Assembly: GCA_039934635.1 (NCBI GenBank) | Contig: JBDTLT010000227.1 | Location: 1 to 8,866 of the forward strand | Reading direction: 5' to 3' | Source of the DNA: DATLFA01 sp039934635 | GTDB lineage: Bacteria > Actinomycetota > Acidimicrobiia > Acidimicrobiales > WLNW01 | DNA length: 8,866 bases | Program-made: the position numbers and the translations under genes | Part shown: positions 1 through 4,947 of the stretch, one piece after another | How positions within the stretch are numbered: position 1 is the first letter of the stretch | How the letters are laid out: every line of letters starts with the position of its first letter | The notes under the pieces: generated by a model | Told to the model about the DNA's origin: nothing | What the model saw: the letters and a program-made list of their open reading frames with translations, nothing else | The model's database searches: none

Positions 1-54
1 AACCGGCAAGAAGACGATCGTTTCCTGGCGGCGTTGAAGGAGATCCTCACATGA
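1..54 (+). CDS. hisC: Histidinol-phosphate aminotransferase, C-terminal end only (partial)
   Basis: An open frame enters from the left edge and ends at TGA 52-54. It encodes NRQEDDRFLAALKEILT. The ending 'DRFLAALKEIL' is typical of the last helix of actinobacterial HisC, the PLP enzyme that transaminates imidazole-acetol phosphate to histidinol phosphate. It overlaps the hisB start by four bases (ATGA), and hisC-hisB is a very common gene order. The catalytic lysine and the rest of the protein lie outside the window, so identity rests on this short tail and on synteny. Another gene ending in a similar helix cannot be fully excluded. Confidence 0.7.
   Translation, partial: NRQEDDRFLAALKEILT
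37..42 (+). promoter_or_regulatory. Strong Shine-Dalgarno for hisB
   Basis: AAGGAG, a near-perfect anti-16S match, sits 8 nt before ATG 51, inside the last codons of hisC. It fixes the hisB start and is the best ribosome binding site in the window. It implies that hisB is translated by fresh initiation as well as by coupling to hisC. Confidence 0.7.
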
Positions 55-641
55 CTCGCAAAGCGTCGCGCACGCGCACGACCAAGGAGACCGAGATCGC
101 CATCGATCTCGAGATCGACGGCACCGGGCGCAGCAATGCGTCGACCGATCTTCCCTTCTTCGATCACATGCTGGCGCAGCTGGGCAAGCACGCGAAGTTC
201 GATCTCTCGATCTACGCCAAGGGCGACCTCGAGATCGACGCGCACCACACGGTCGAGGACACCGGCATCTTGCTCGGCGAGCTCGTACGCGAAGCGCTGG
301 GCGACAAGGCGGGTGTGCGCCGGTTCGCATCGGTGGCAGTGCCGCTCGACGAGGCGTTGATCGAAGTTGCCCTCGACCTTTCGGGGCGGCCCTACCTGCA
401 CTACGACGTGACGTTCCCCGGCGAAAAGATACTGGGCGACCCGCCGTTCGATCCGCAGCTGTGCGAAGAGTTCTTCCGCGGGTTCACCATGGCCTCGATG
501 TGCACGCTGCACATCGTGTGCGTGCGGGGCAAGAACACGCATCACATCATCGAAGCGTCGTTCAAAGCAGTTGCTCGCGCGCTCTACGACGCGGTGCGCA
601 TCGAAGGCACCGATGTGCCGTCGACGAAAGGCATGCTGTGA
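51..641 (+). CDS. hisB: Imidazoleglycerol-phosphate dehydratase HisB
   Basis: This 196-aa protein dehydrates imidazole glycerol phosphate to imidazole-acetol phosphate in the cytoplasm, the step just before HisC. The family signatures are present: FFDHML (36-41), the first metal-binding repeat HHTVE (65-69) and the second HHIIE (164-168), which together bind the two Mn ions per site, and the C-terminal STKGML. The length is usual for the monofunctional enzyme. There is no N-terminal phosphatase domain as in enteric HisB, so histidinol phosphatase must be a separate gene. The start at ATG 51 is supported by AAGGAG 8 nt upstream and by the ATGA overlap with hisC. The stop overlaps the hisH GTG (GTGA), consistent with translational coupling in one his operon. 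Confidence 0.97.
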   Translation: MTRKASRTRTTKETEIAIDLEIDGTGRSNASTDLPFFDHMLAQLGKHAKFDLSIYAKGDLEIDAHHTVEDTGILLGELVREALGDKAGVRRFASVAVPLDEALIEVALDLSGRPYLHYDVTFPGEKILGDPPFDPQLCEEFFRGFTMASMCTLHIVCVRGKNTHHIIEASFKAVARALYDAVRIEGTDVPSTKGML

Positions 642-1285
642 GACCGGTGCGCATCGCGGTGCTCGACTATGGCATCGGCAACCTCCGCTCTGCGCAAAAG
701 GCACTCGAAAAAGTCGGTGCCGACGCGCACCTCACCGCCGATCGCGGGCTCATCGACGACGCCGACGCGGTTGTGTTGCCCGGCGTCGGCGCGTTCGGTG
801 CGTGCATGCAGGCATTGCGAGCAGCGCGGCTCGACGATGTGGCCGTGAGTGCGGCCGCGTCAGGGCGGCCATTCCTCGGCATCTGTGTCGGCATGCAGAT
901 GATCTACGAGGGCAGCGACGAGTCGCCCACCGTGCCGGGCCTGGCGCTGCTGCCCGGTCGCGTGCGCCTGCTCACGGGCGACGTCAAGCGTCCGCAGATG
1001 CAGTGGAACCGCCTCGTCGCGCGGCGCGCCCTCGACCCGTTGCTCGAAGGGCTGACGCGCAACGCATGGATGTACTTCGTCCACTCCTACGCCACCGACG
1101 ACATGTCGCACGCCATCGCCACCTGTGACTACGGCGGTCCGGTCGTCGCCGCGGTCGGGCGTCTCAACGTGTGGGCGACGCAGTTCCACCCCGAGAAGTC
1201 GGGCCACGACGGGTTGCACCTGCTCCGCAACTTTGTGTCCATCGCGCAACGCGCCCGCGATCATGTCGGCGCGGTGAGCGGCTGA
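638..1285 (+). CDS. hisH: Imidazole glycerol phosphate synthase, glutamine amidotransferase subunit HisH
   Basis: This 215-aa class I glutamine amidotransferase hydrolyses glutamine and passes ammonia to HisF. Visible features are the N-terminal DYGIGNL strand-loop (10-16), the PGVGAF motif (48-53), the nucleophile elbow GICVGMQ with Cys83, and the QFHPEKS motif holding the other two triad residues, His184 and Glu186. I chose GTG 638 because GAAAGG (626-631) lies 6 nt upstream, the codon overlaps the hisB stop as GTGA, and the product then has the usual 200-215 aa length. The same frame is open back to 461 but that stretch is shadow sequence inside hisB. GTG 647 is a weaker alternative start. 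The stop shares one base with the hisA ATG. Confidence 0.96.
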   Translation: MRPVRIAVLDYGIGNLRSAQKALEKVGADAHLTADRGLIDDADAVVLPGVGAFGACMQALRAARLDDVAVSAAASGRPFLGICVGMQMIYEGSDESPTVPGLALLPGRVRLLTGDVKRPQMQWNRLVARRALDPLLEGLTRNAWMYFVHSYATDDMSHAIATCDYGGPVVAAVGRLNVWATQFHPEKSGHDGLHLLRNFVSIAQRARDHVGAVSG

Positions 1286-2022
1286 TGCAGCTCTATCCGG
1301 CGATCGATCTGCGCAACGGCAAGTGTGTGCGGCTCTATCAAGGTGACTACGCCAAAGAGACGGTCTACGGCGACGATCCCGTCGCGCAAGCGCGCACGTT
1401 TGCCGCGGCCGGCGCGCCGTGGATCCACGTCGTCGACCTCGACGGCGCGCGTACCGGCGACGGGTCGAACCGGGCGGTCATCGCCAAGATCGCCGCCGCG
1501 GTCGACGTGCCCCTACAGGTCGGCGGGGGCATACGGACGCGTGACGCGGCAAAGGCACTGTTCGATGCCGGTGTCGCACGGGTCATCATCGGTACCGCGG
1601 CGCTCGAGACACCCGCGCTCGTGCGCGAGTTGGCGGTCGATCATCGCGTCGCGGTGGGTCTCGACGTTCGCGGTCGCGAGATCGCCGTGCGGGGCTGGAC
1701 CGAAGGGTCCGGTCGTGATCTCCACGACGTGGCCGCCGAGTTGGCCGACGCCGGTGTCGACGCGCTGATCGTCACGCAGATCGCACGGGACGGCACGCTC
1801 GAAGGGCCCGACGTCGAGGGGCTGTCGGCCTTGCTCGGCGAAACCGCGATTCCGCTCATCGCCTCGGGGGGCGTCGGTACGCTCGATCACCTGCGCGTAC
1901 TCGCTTCCGTGGTTGCCGGTCGCGGCCAGCGGTTGGCGGGCGCGATCGTCGGCCGAGCCCTCTACGACGGACAGTTCACGGTCACCGACGCGCTGGCTGC
2001 AGTCGCAGGGCGCAGCGTCTGA
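1285..2022 (+). CDS. hisA: ProFAR isomerase HisA
   Basis: This 245-aa (beta-alpha)8 barrel performs the Amadori isomerisation of ProFAR to PRFAR, the substrate of HisF/HisH. The catalytic pair is visible: Asp8 in PAIDLR and Asp127 in VGLDVR, at the same numbers as in the Thermotoga enzyme. The phosphate-binding loops are also clear: VGGGIR (79-84), ASGGVGTL, and AIVGRALYDGQF near the C-terminus. The ATG at 1285 overlaps the hisH TGA (TGATG). The open frame continues upstream to 1171, but that part lies inside hisH. Key motifs (GDYAKETVYG near residue 20-29, QVGGGIR, RGWTEGSGRDL) match HisA rather than PriA, which usually has a longer GWETDGG-type loop and ELSGGIR. I therefore call single-function HisA; a broader TrpF activity cannot be judged from sequence alone. 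Confidence 0.94.
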   Translation: MQLYPAIDLRNGKCVRLYQGDYAKETVYGDDPVAQARTFAAAGAPWIHVVDLDGARTGDGSNRAVIAKIAAAVDVPLQVGGGIRTRDAAKALFDAGVARVIIGTAALETPALVRELAVDHRVAVGLDVRGREIAVRGWTEGSGRDLHDVAAELADAGVDALIVTQIARDGTLEGPDVEGLSALLGETAIPLIASGGVGTLDHLRVLASVVAGRGQRLAGAIVGRALYDGQFTVTDALAAVAGRSV

Positions 2023-2777
2023 TGTTCGTGGCACGAGTGATCCCTTGCCTCGACGTCGATGCCGGCCGTGTCGTCAAAGGCGTCAACTTCGTCGGGCTCC
2101 GTGATGCCGGTGATCCGGTCGAGCTCGCGGCGCGCTACGACATCGAGGGCGCCGACGAGTTGGTGTTCCTCGACATCACCGCGTCGAGCGACGCCCGCGA
2201 GACGATGATCGATGTCGTGACCCGCACCGCGGAGCAGGTATTCATTCCGTTCACCGTCGGTGGTGGCATCCGCAGCGTCGAGGACGCGCGACGAATGTTG
2301 CGCGCCGGTGCCGACAAGGTGAGCGTGAACACGGCCGCGGTCGACCGGCCCGAGTTGATCAGTGAGATCGCGACAGAGTTCGGCGCGCAGTGCGTCGTCG
2401 TCGCCATCGATGCCCGGCGCCGCGAGCAGGGGTTCGAAGTCTTCACGCACGGCGGGCGCACACCGACCGGTCTCGACGCGATCGAATGGGCGGCACGGGC
2501 CGAGTCGTTGGGCGCAGGCGAGATCTTGCTGACGTCGATGGACCGCGACGGCACCCGTGACGGGTTCGACATCGAGTTGACGCGCGCGATCAGCGAACGC
2601 GTGAACATCCCGGTGATCGCCAGCGGCGGTGTCGGCACACTCGATCACCTCGTCGACGGTGTCCTCGAAGGCAAGGCCGACGCGGTGCTCGCGGCGTCGA
2701 TCTTCCATTTCGGTGAACACACCGTGCACGAGGCCAAGCAGTACATGGCCGAGCGCGGCATCACGGTGCGGCCGTGA
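2022..2777 (+). CDS. hisF: Imidazole glycerol phosphate synthase, cyclase subunit HisF
   Basis: This 251-aa (beta-alpha)8 barrel uses ammonia delivered by HisH to convert PRFAR into imidazole glycerol phosphate and AICAR. Catalytic Asp11 (IPCLDV) and Asp130 (VVAIDAR) are at the canonical positions. The phosphate loops are GGGIR (80-84) and ASGGVGTLDH, and the internal half-barrel repeat shared with HisA is evident. The family-typical segments KGVNFVGLRDAGDP, LDITAS and TGLDAIEWA are all present. The ATG overlaps the hisA TGA by one base (TGATG), and I see only a weak purine stretch upstream, so translation is probably coupled to hisA. It is the last gene of the run. Its last 17 bp overlap, tail to tail, the end of the minus-strand hydrolase, and no terminator hairpin is apparent there. 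Confidence 0.97.
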   Translation: MFVARVIPCLDVDAGRVVKGVNFVGLRDAGDPVELAARYDIEGADELVFLDITASSDARETMIDVVTRTAEQVFIPFTVGGGIRSVEDARRMLRAGADKVSVNTAAVDRPELISEIATEFGAQCVVVAIDARRREQGFEVFTHGGRTPTGLDAIEWAARAESLGAGEILLTSMDRDGTRDGFDIELTRAISERVNIPVIASGGVGTLDHLVDGVLEGKADAVLAASIFHFGEHTVHEAKQYMAERGITVRP

Positions 2778-3408
2778 CCTCGTCGACGAATCGGCCGAGC
2801 GCGTCGACGACCGATTGCGTGCCCGCGCCGAAGAAGTGATCCGTCATCGCAGCCACCTCGATGGTGGTGGACTTCCAGCCGCGGGTCGACTCGCGTACGG
2901 CCACCGGCGGCGCGTATTGGTCGTGTTCGGCGACGACGATGCGTTTGGGTCGCGGGTCGGTCGATGCCACCATCTGATCGAACGGGAACATGCGGAACAC
3001 CGGCGAGACGAGAAACCATCCGAGCGAACGTGAATCGTCGACGGTGAGTGCGGTCTCCGCGCCGAAGGAGTAGCCAGCGATCGCCAGCGGTAGCGACGGG
3101 GACTCGGCCGCGCAATGGTCGAGCACCGCGCGTAGATCATCGCGCTCGCCAGGCCCGCCATCGTGGTGGCCGGTGCTCGCGCCGACGCCGCGAAAGTTGA
3201 AGCGCACCACCGCCGCGCCCAGGCCAGGGGCGCTACGGAATACGGCGCTCACGACGTTGCTGTGCATGTCGCCGCCGAATTGTGGGCTCGGGTGAGCAAC
3301 CACGATGGTGAGGCGGGGCTGTGCCGGCGATTGCATCTCGGCTTGGAGGGTCACGCCGTCCGCCGACGAGACGGTGAAGCGGCGCAGTGAGGGCGAGTCG
3401 TCAGACAT
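2761..3408 (-). CDS. Alpha/beta hydrolase (dienelactone-hydrolase/COG2945-like)
   Basis: This 215-aa protein has a complete alpha/beta-hydrolase triad layout. The nucleophile elbow is GYSFG with Ser114, the probable acid is Asp163 in AEHDQYAPP, and His191 lies in TDHFFG. The HPSPQFGGDMHSNVV segment (39-53) and RFNFRGVGAS (69-78) match the small, lidless COG2945-type hydrolases, whose substrates are mostly unknown. There is no signal peptide or membrane segment, so it is probably cytosolic. I start it at ATG 3408, giving MSDDSPSLRRF. The frame remains open to 3621, but the extra 71 residues would be antisense to groES and look like random shadow sequence. No Shine-Dalgarno is visible; a TACTGT -10 candidate lies 9 nt upstream, so the leader may be very short. 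It is divergent from the groES-like gene by 25 bp. Substrate unknown. Confidence 0.88.
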   Translation of the reverse strand: MSDDSPSLRRFTVSSADGVTLQAEMQSPAQPRLTIVVAHPSPQFGGDMHSNVVSAVFRSAPGLGAAVVRFNFRGVGASTGHHDGGPGERDDLRAVLDHCAAESPSLPLAIAGYSFGAETALTVDDSRSLGWFLVSPVFRMFPFDQMVASTDPRPKRIVVAEHDQYAPPVAVRESTRGWKSTTIEVAAMTDHFFGAGTQSVVDALGRFVDEVTAAP

Positions 3409-3417
3409 CGGTCGGGC

Positions 3418-3423
3418 ACAGTA
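3418..3423 (-). promoter_or_regulatory. Candidate -10 box for the alpha/beta hydrolase gene
   Basis: On the minus strand this reads TACTGT, fitting the actinobacterial TANNNT -10 consensus, 9 nt before ATG 3408. Transcription would begin within a few bases of the start codon. I see no convincing -35. It overlaps the oppositely directed box of the groES-like gene by two bases. Confidence 0.4.
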
Positions 3424-3427
3424 CCGT
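3422..3427 (+). promoter_or_regulatory. Candidate -10 box for the groES-like gene (leaderless)
   Basis: TACCGT fits TANNNT and ends 6 nt before GTG 3434, so a transcript would begin at or near the start codon. There is no Shine-Dalgarno before 3434, in keeping with a leaderless message. No clear -35 is seen. The same box-to-start spacing occurs before hisI and the DinB-like gene. Confidence 0.45.
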
Positions 3428-3433
3428 GGCGGT

Positions 3434-3772
3434 GTGACGACAGCCAGTGACGGCGAAAAGCTGCCGATCAAGATGCTCAACGATCGCATCCTCGTCAAGA
3501 TGGATGTGGGCGATGCCGAACGGCGATCGAGCGGCGGCATCTTGATCCCGGCGACCGCGCAATTGGGCAAGCGGCTCACGTGGGCCGAGGTCGTGGCGCT
3601 CGGTCCCAACGTGCGCACCATGGAAGTCGGCGACCGGGTGCTCTTCTCGCCCGAAGATCGCTACGAGGTCGAGGTTCGCGGCGACGATTTCTTGATCTTG
3701 CGTGAGCGCGACATCCATGCCGTCGCGGCCAAGCGGCTCGACGTCGGTAGCGGCACGGGCTTGTACTTGTAG
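3434..3772 (+). CDS. GroES-like co-chaperonin (Cpn10 family), orphan
   Basis: This 112-aa protein is of the Cpn10 family, the heptameric lid that caps GroEL. The order of elements is canonical: LNDRILVKMD (first strand), SSGGILIPATAQ (mobile loop with the GIL hydrophobic GroEL-binding tripeptide in place of the usual GIV), AEVVALGPN, VGDRVLFSPEDRYEVEVRG, and the closing FLILRERDIHAVA. It differs from housekeeping GroES in an altered loop (QLGKRLTWAE) and about 14 extra C-terminal residues ending GTGLYL. I start at GTG 3434 because a TANNNT box lies 6 nt upstream; ATG 3473 (MLNDRIL) is an alternative that would start at the first strand. No groEL follows; a terminator lies 13 nt after the stop, so it is monocistronic. 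It is probably a second GroES paralogue, and I give no symbol because the main groES is expected elsewhere. Confidence 0.88.
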   Translation: MTTASDGEKLPIKMLNDRILVKMDVGDAERRSSGGILIPATAQLGKRLTWAEVVALGPNVRTMEVGDRVLFSPEDRYEVEVRGDDFLILRERDIHAVAAKRLDVGSGTGLYL

Positions 3773-3785
3773 CGACTGCTCGCCG

Positions 3786-3806
3786 ACGTCCCCGCGGGGA
3801 CGTTTT
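3786..3806 (+). terminator. Intrinsic terminator after the groES-like gene
   Basis: An 18-nt perfect palindrome, ACGTCCCC then GCGGGGACGT (3786-3803), can form a 7-bp GC-rich stem with a 4-nt loop. It runs straight into TTTT (3803-3806) followed by G. It starts 13 nt after the stop codon. This is a textbook Rho-independent terminator for the plus strand. The T tract is only four bases long, so efficiency may be moderate. Confidence 0.8.
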
Positions 3807-3864
3807 GTGGTCCAGCGAAGCCGACGCCGCAGGTTCTTCAGCCTGGCGCGCCCGACTCGCTAGT

Positions 3865-3909
3865 TCTCGCACGGTTTGACACCACATAGTGAGGTCAAAC
3901 CGTGCGAGA
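3865..3909. repeat. Long perfect inverted repeat in a convergent intergenic gap
   Basis: The arms 3865-3880 and 3894-3909 are perfectly complementary over 16 bp (core CTCGCACGGTTTGAC, 3866-3880). They are separated by 13 nt, which can add a 3-bp CAC/GTG pair (3883-3885 with 3889-3891) around an ATA loop. It lies between the groES-like gene and the DinB-like gene, which point towards each other, and 43 nt beyond the DinB stop. There is no T tract on either side, so it is not a canonical terminator. It could still act as a tailless hairpin terminator for the DinB gene, a protein-binding palindrome, or part of a small repeat element. Confidence 0.8.
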
Positions 3910-3952
3910 TCGACTTCGCTATCCGAACATTCTCTGGCAAACGAAACGACTG

Positions 3953-4486
3953 CTACCCGTTGATGTCGTACACGTGGTGGACGACGTCGTGGAGCAGATA
4001 GCGCGCGAACGTGTCGACGGTGAATTGCGCGCCGTCGCTGCGGTTGCCGGTGCGTGACCACTGCTCGTCGCGCACCGAGGCGAACCGCGCCGCGATCTGA
4101 TCGGCCGCGGCTTGCAACTCGTTGGCGACCACGGTGGGGTCTTGCTCGTCGTAGCGCTCATCGATGGCTGTCTTGTCCTGGTCCCAGTTCGGATACGTGG
4201 GGTCGTCGGTGTCGAGGATCAGGCCGAGGCGGTAGTCGTAGATACGGAAGACGTCGCGGATATGGCACGCGTACTCGAGGGGCGACCAACGACCGGCCGT
4301 CGGTCGCTGACGCACGTCGCGGCGCGTCAGTATCTGTTGCCACGACGCCGCATTGTCGAGGATCATCGGCGCCACTTGCGTGCGGGTGACCGTGGCCGAG
4401 TCGTACCCACATTCGGGGCACGGCCGGTGCAGCACCCAGGTCCAATCTTTGTCGTCGGGGATGATGCCGTCGGGGGCGCTCGCCAT
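3953..4486 (-). CDS. DinB-like (DinB/YfiT superfamily) putative metal-dependent protein
   Basis: This 177-aa protein resembles the DinB/YfiT four-helix superfamily, which includes bacillithiol- or mycothiol-dependent S-transferases and many proteins of unknown role. The typical three-histidine metal site is visible: His75 in EYACHIRDVFRIYD, and His166 and His170 in RYLLHDVVHH near the C-terminus. WSPLEYACHIRDV is the usual second-helix signature. Before this domain lies an N-terminal segment with CPECG (Cys23, Cys26), a single CxxC that could bind metal or be redox active. The frame opens at 4525, but I choose ATG 4486: TACGGT lies 6 nt upstream and the extra 13 residues are Arg/Gly-rich noise. 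It is divergent from hisI by 80 bp. The substrate is unknown; a thiol-cofactor transferase or isomerase is a family-level guess. Confidence 0.83.
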   Translation of the reverse strand: MASAPDGIIPDDKDWTWVLHRPCPECGYDSATVTRTQVAPMILDNAASWQQILTRRDVRQRPTAGRWSPLEYACHIRDVFRIYDYRLGLILDTDDPTYPNWDQDKTAIDERYDEQDPTVVANELQAAADQIAARFASVRDEQWSRTGNRSDGAQFTVDTFARYLLHDVVHHVYDING

Positions 4487-4492
4487 GGCCGC

Positions 4493-4498
4493 ACCGTA
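4493..4498 (-). promoter_or_regulatory. Candidate -10 box for the DinB-like gene (leaderless)
   Basis: On the minus strand this reads TACGGT (TANNNT), ending 6 nt before ATG 4486. No Shine-Dalgarno intervenes, so the message is predicted to be leaderless. The upstream bases are very GC-rich and show no clear -35. Confidence 0.45.
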
Positions 4499-4554
4499 GC
4501 CTCGGGCGCGGGCGCGGCGGCCCAAATTTCGGATGCGGCGCGACGGCGAGGCCG

Positions 4555-4560
4555 TAGGCT
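4555..4560 (+). promoter_or_regulatory. Candidate -10 box for the hisI-trpE-ygfZ operon (leaderless)
   Basis: TAGGCT (TANNNT) ends 6 nt before ATG 4567, with no ribosome binding site between. This predicts a leaderless operon transcript. I see no leader peptide rich in His or Trp, no T-box and no attenuator hairpin in the 80-bp gap, so leader-based attenuation looks unlikely here. Confidence 0.45.
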
Positions 4561-4566
4561 GTCACG

Positions 4567-4929
4567 ATGCCTGCAACAACACCGATCTCGGCTTCGGACG
4601 CCGAACTCGCCACTGTGAAATACAACGAAGACGGGCTCGTCGCCGCCATCGTGCAAGACGCCGCGACCCGCGATGTGCTGATGATGGCGTGGATGAACGC
4701 CGAGACGCTGCAGCAATCACTGACCGAGGGCCGCACGGTGTTCTGGAGCCGCAGCCGCCAAGAGGTTTGGCGCAAGGGCGACACATCGGGCGATCGCCAA
4801 TTCATCCGTGAAGCCTTCTACGACTGCGACGGCGACACGCTGCTGTTCGTGGTCGAACAAGAGGGCAAGGGCGCGTGCCACACCGGTGCCTGGTCCTGCT
4901 TCTTCCGCCCCTTCGGCGCCCCGTCGTAG
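4567..4929 (+). CDS. hisI: Phosphoribosyl-AMP cyclohydrolase HisI
   Basis: This 120-aa protein opens the purine ring of PR-AMP to give ProFAR, the substrate of HisA. The family hallmarks are WSRSRQEVWRKGDTSG (60-75), the metal motif DCDGD (86-90; Asp86, Asp88 and Asp90 for Mg, Cys87 for Zn), and GACHTGAWSCFF with the other two zinc cysteines, Cys104 and Cys111. It is monofunctional: there is no HisE pyrophosphohydrolase domain after FFRPF, so hisE must lie elsewhere. It sits 1.8 kb from hisF, beyond three unrelated genes, and appears to lead its own operon with trpE (18-nt gap) and ygfZ. Confidence 0.96.
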   Translation: MPATTPISASDAELATVKYNEDGLVAAIVQDAATRDVLMMAWMNAETLQQSLTEGRTVFWSRSRQEVWRKGDTSGDRQFIREAFYDCDGDTLLFVVEQEGKGACHTGAWSCFFRPFGAPS

Positions 4930-4947
4930 TGCTGCCGTGAACCCCTC

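Noticed and set aside
461..637. N-terminal extension of HisH back to 461
   Set aside because: It lies wholly inside hisB in another frame, is Arg/His-rich noise, and would precede the conserved HisH opening; GTG 638 has a ribosome site and a GTGA overlap.
1962..2729. 255-codon open frame antisense to hisF
   Set aside because: Same shadow effect; no motifs, and the whole region is explained by hisF.
51..2777. An unusual new system in the his operon
   Set aside because: All members match known families in length, catalytic residues and order; ordinary biosynthesis explains them.
3409..3621. 71-residue N-terminal extension of the hydrolase
   Set aside because: It is antisense to the groES-like coding region, shows no family similarity, and the motif-bearing part begins normally at ATG 3408.
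3865..3909. Inverted repeat as a CRISPR repeat or tRNA-like gene
   Set aside because: There is a single copy with no spacers, and no cloverleaf, anticodon arm or CCA end can be drawn.
4487..4566. Attenuator, T-box or riboswitch ahead of hisI-trpE
   Set aside because: The gap is only 80 bp, with a -10 candidate 6 nt before the start codon, no leader peptide with His or Trp runs, and no terminator/antiterminator pair.
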